A stretch of 7,784 nucleotides of DNA from Pseudomonadota bacterium (GTDB lineage: Bacteria > Pseudomonadota > Gammaproteobacteria > Burkholderiales > Burkholderiaceae_C). The notes beneath the pieces are model-generated. The model was not told where the DNA came from, did not search any database, and saw only the letters and a program-made list of their open reading frames with translations. Below, in pieces: positions 6,282 through 7,784 of the stretch. How positions within the stretch are numbered: position 1 is the first letter of the stretch; every line of letters starts with the position of its first letter. The position numbers were made by a program, and so were the translations under genes. Where the stretch lies: NCBI GenBank assembly GCA_023442945.1, contig JAEZWW010000068.1, positions 1 to 7,784 of the forward strand, in the 5' to 3' direction.

Positions 6282-6290
6282 TGTTACAGT
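6282..6290 (+). promoter_or_regulatory. Possible extended -10 element for the small Lys-rich gene
   Basis: TGTTACAGT contains an extended -10 pattern (TG, one base, TACAGT at 6285-6290). It would place the RNA start near 6297, giving a leader of about 20 nt that contains the AGGAGG ribosome site. No well-spaced -35 is visible; GTGACG at 6269-6274 is only 10 bp away. Confidence 0.3.
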
Positions 6291-6304
6291 GGCCCGCATC
6301 GATC

Positions 6305-6310
6305 AGGAGG
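6305..6310 (+). promoter_or_regulatory. Strong ribosome binding site AGGAGG fixing a TTG start
   Basis: AGGAGG at 6305-6310 is the strongest Shine-Dalgarno seen in the window. It lies 7 nt before TTG at 6318, with no ATG or GTG nearby in that frame, so it decides the start of the small gene. Confidence 0.75.
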
Positions 6311-6317
6311 CAACGCA

Positions 6318-6521
6318 TTGGCAACCCCCAATTACGGCTACGAAAAACGCCAGCGCGAGCTGGAAAAGAAACGCAAGAAGGAAGAAAAAGCCCGCGCTAA
6401 GGCTGAGCGCAAGTCGGGCGAGGGCGGCGATGGCCCCGAGTTGGACGATGGCGTCACGGATGCGGCCGAAGGCTCGGACGGCGCCGGCGATGGTGGTGGC
6501 GACGGCGGTGGTGGCGATTGA
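6318..6521 (+). CDS. Small Lys-rich protein with acidic Gly-rich tail, TTG start
   Basis: This 67-aa protein starts with TTG and reads MATPNYGYEKRQRELEKKRK at its N-terminus. Residues 9-32 form a very basic, Glu/Lys/Arg/Ala helix that could be coiled-coil or nucleic-acid-binding. Residues 35-67 are acidic and Gly-rich, ending in alternating Asp and Gly-runs encoded by imperfect GGCGATGGTGGT-type DNA repeats. I recall short proteins beginning with a similar NYGYEKRQ block in Comamonadaceae and neighbours, annotated as hypothetical; the tail seems variable (from memory, unchecked). The function is unknown. The TTG is supported by AGGAGG 7 nt upstream. The gene follows the DUF2189 gene by 45 bp, with a possible own promoter in the gap, and converges on mnmH. 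Confidence 0.78.
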   Translation: MATPNYGYEKRQRELEKKRKKEEKARAKAERKSGEGGDGPELDDGVTDAAEGSDGAGDGGGDGGGGD

Positions 6522-6529
6522 CGCCATCC

Positions 6530-6587
6530 GCTATCGATAAGTGAGCTGCTAGCGCTGGCTGGTCAAGCGCAATTGGCTGAAATCATC
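6530..6587 (+). repeat. Interspersed repeat copy C, in the convergent gap before mnmH
   Basis: GCTATCGATAAGTGAGCTG at 6530-6548 matches the start of copy B apart from one small shift. The rest agrees at about 24 of 41 aligned positions after AGCTG (hand count). GCGCT (6552-6556) and AGCGC (6566-6570) form a short hairpin. The block begins 8 bp after the small-gene stop and nearly fills the 75-bp gap to the mnmH stop. It is probably a more diverged member of the same family; no U-tract follows the hairpin on either strand. Confidence 0.55.
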
Positions 6588-6596
6588 TAAAAAATC

Positions 6597-7691
6597 TCAA
6601 GCGCCGGCCCTACCGCTGGCAGCGTTTTCGTCGTCCTCCCCTTGAACGATGGCCTTGGCCGCGCGCGCCAGCGCTTGCGGTCCGCGGTCGGCCAGCGCCA
6701 CCGGCAGTGCCTCGCCAAAGCGCGCGAAGTTGCGCCGCGTCGATGTGGCGTAACCAGGGTCGTAATGCAGCGCCAGCAGCTCGCGCACCACCGCTTCGAT
6801 CTCGCCAGCGTGCACCAGGCGCTTCCATTCGTCCACCACCGCGTGGCCGCGCAGGGCAATGAGCGTGTCGAGCCGCTGGCAGAAGAAGGCCGGGTCGCTG
6901 ACGAAGAACGGGTAGTCCTCCAGCAGCAGCGCCACGCGCTCGTCGTCGGACAAGTCGACGCGCAGGCAGTCGCTGGCGCGCATGGCGTCGATCAGCGATT
7001 CGGGCAGCGTGCAGTTGCCGACCTTCTTGCTCTCGGCCTCCACGTACACCGGGCGCGCGGCTTCAAAGCCGCGCAATTGCTCCCACACCAGCATCTCGAA
7101 GCGCTTTTGCGAGGGCTGCGGCTGCCCCGGAATCAGCCCCAGCACCGACGCGCGGTGGCTGGCCAGTCCTTCCAGATCGAGCACCTGCGCGCCTGCATCA
7201 CGCAGCGCGTGCAACAGTCGCGTCTTGCCCGAGCCGGTCGGCCCGCACACCACGCGGTAGCAGAGGCGCGCCGCCTGCGCCGGCAAGTCGGCCAGCATGG
7301 CGGCGCGAAAGGCCTTGTAGCCGCCTTCGATCAAGCTGACGCGAAAGCCGATCTGCCCCAGCACCAACGCCAGCGCGCCGCTGCGCTGACCGCCGCGCCA
7401 GCAGTAGAGCAGGGGGCGCCAGTGCTTGGGCTTGTCCATGCACTCGCGCTCGATGTGGCTGGCGATGTTGCGCGCGACCAGCGCGGCGCCGACCTTGCGC
7501 GCCTCGAACGGGTTCACTTGCTTGTACATCGTGCCCACGCGCACGCGCTCGTCGTCGTTCAGGCTCGGCCAGTTGAGGGCGCCGGGCAGGCGGTCGATGG
7601 CGTATTCGCCCTCGCTGCGGGCGTCGATGACGGCGCTGAATTCGCGCAGCCGCGCCAGCGCATCGGCGGCGGCGATGGTTTGAACGCTCAC
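6597..7691 (-). CDS. mnmH: tRNA 2-selenouridine(34) synthase (MnmH/SelU)
   Basis: This 364-aa enzyme replaces sulfur by selenium in 2-thiouridine at wobble position 34 of tRNAs for Lys, Glu and Gln, using selenophosphate; a geranylated intermediate is known for the E. coli enzyme. The N-terminal rhodanese domain (about 1-130) carries the catalytic C97 in YCWRGGQRSGAL, preceded by VIDARSEGEY (21-30) and followed by LIEGGYKAFR (120-129). The C-terminal P-loop domain has CGPTGSGKTRLL (149-160) and LDLEGLASHR (171-180). The length is typical of MnmH. The start is GTG at 7691, which overlaps the TGA of the upstream esterase gene by 4 bp (GTGA), implying translational coupling. Its presence implies that the cell makes selenophosphate (SelD), not seen here. 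The 3' end converges on the small Lys-rich gene, with repeat copy C between them. Confidence 0.96.
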   Translation of the reverse strand: MSVQTIAAADALARLREFSAVIDARSEGEYAIDRLPGALNWPSLNDDERVRVGTMYKQVNPFEARKVGAALVARNIASHIERECMDKPKHWRPLLYCWRGGQRSGALALVLGQIGFRVSLIEGGYKAFRAAMLADLPAQAARLCYRVVCGPTGSGKTRLLHALRDAGAQVLDLEGLASHRASVLGLIPGQPQPSQKRFEMLVWEQLRGFEAARPVYVEAESKKVGNCTLPESLIDAMRASDCLRVDLSDDERVALLLEDYPFFVSDPAFFCQRLDTLIALRGHAVVDEWKRLVHAGEIEAVVRELLALHYDPGYATSTRRNFARFGEALPVALADRGPQALARAAKAIVQGEDDENAASGRAGA

Positions 7692-7784
7692 TTGGACTTC
7701 AACAACTTCTGAATCTCAGGCCACACGTTGCCCAGGATGATCGGGTGCGCGGCGGCGGTGGGGTGAATGCGGTCGGGCTGAAAC
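7688..7784 (-). CDS. tesA: SGNH-type esterase/thioesterase (TesA-like), C-terminal fragment
   Basis: Only the last 31 codons and the stop are in the window; the 5' part lies beyond base 7784. The fragment reads FQPDRIHPTAAAHPIILGNV at its start and ends in KSK. The DRIHP segment supplies the catalytic Asp and His of the SGNH (GDSL) hydrolase triad, and the following PTAAAHPIILGNVWP pattern matches the C-terminus of TesA-type periplasmic arylesterases/lysophospholipase L1. The Ser nucleophile and any signal peptide are outside the window. Its TGA overlaps the mnmH GTG start by 4 bp, so the two are almost certainly cotranscribed. A closely related SGNH esterase with another name is possible. 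Confidence 0.82.
   Translation of the reverse strand, partial: FQPDRIHPTAAAHPIILGNVWPEIQKLLKSK

Noticed and set aside
6642..7712. Plus-strand 356-codon open frame opposite mnmH
   Set aside because: It mirrors the mnmH codons and has a Gln/Arg/His/Ala-rich composition without motifs; mnmH is certain on the other strand.
1..7784. CRISPR array, tRNA or rRNA gene, transposase, toxin-antitoxin or phage genes
   Set aside because: No regular spaced repeats, cloverleaf-like sequence, rRNA segment or recognisable mobile-element or defence protein was seen; the three repeat copies are far apart and irregularly spaced.

Overview
This is a GC-rich window (clearly well above 60% GC by eye) from what is most likely a Burkholderiales betaproteobacterium, probably Comamonadaceae. 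The evidence is the gene content: an SrkA-type kinase, a DUF2189/BPSS1780-type membrane protein, a tesA-like esterase overlapping mnmH, and a small Lys-rich protein of a kind I recall from that family. Short AT-richer interspersed repeats also resemble ones I recall from Comamonadaceae intergenic regions. This placement is inference, since no rRNA or other phylogenetic marker is present.

Layout. (1) Positions 1-2742, minus strand, reading right to left: an exported DUF3617-type protein (2227-2742), the SrkA/YihE-family stress kinase (1125-2177), a Crp/Fnr-type regulator (521-1108, starting 16 nt after the kinase stop) and a small membrane protein cut by the window edge (1-423). (2) A 93-bp divergent gap (2743-2835) holds three copies of GGCAATG, two direct and one inverted. 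(3) Positions 2836-6521, plus strand: a cystathionine beta-lyase-like PLP enzyme, a YdjM-type membrane metal-dependent hydrolase, a DUF2189 membrane protein and a 67-aa Lys-rich small protein with a TTG start. (4) Positions 6597-7784, minus strand: mnmH/selU (tRNA 2-selenouridine synthase), preceded by and overlapping 4 bp with the 3' end of an SGNH esterase (tesA-like) gene cut by the right edge.

The genes are mostly housekeeping: sulfur amino-acid metabolism, tRNA wobble modification, envelope stress and membrane functions. No mobile element, CRISPR array, tRNA, rRNA or complete foreign system is visible. No intergenic gap exceeds about 150 bp, and no hairpin in the window carries a convincing U-tract.

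The most unusual signal is a family of about 58-bp repeats. One copy lies between the lyase and hydrolase genes (4109-4166). A second, about 78% identical over an ungapped 58-base hand alignment, sits inside the srkA coding sequence on the other strand (1556-1613). There it is translated in frame as roughly residues 189-208, just before the kinase catalytic loop. A third, more diverged copy fills the convergent gap at 6530-6587. The second notable signal is a potentially structured segment across the end of the hydrolase gene and its downstream gap (5245-5373). It has an 11-bp perfect inverted repeat and a hairpin whose 7-nt loop is exactly complementary to an upstream 7-mer.
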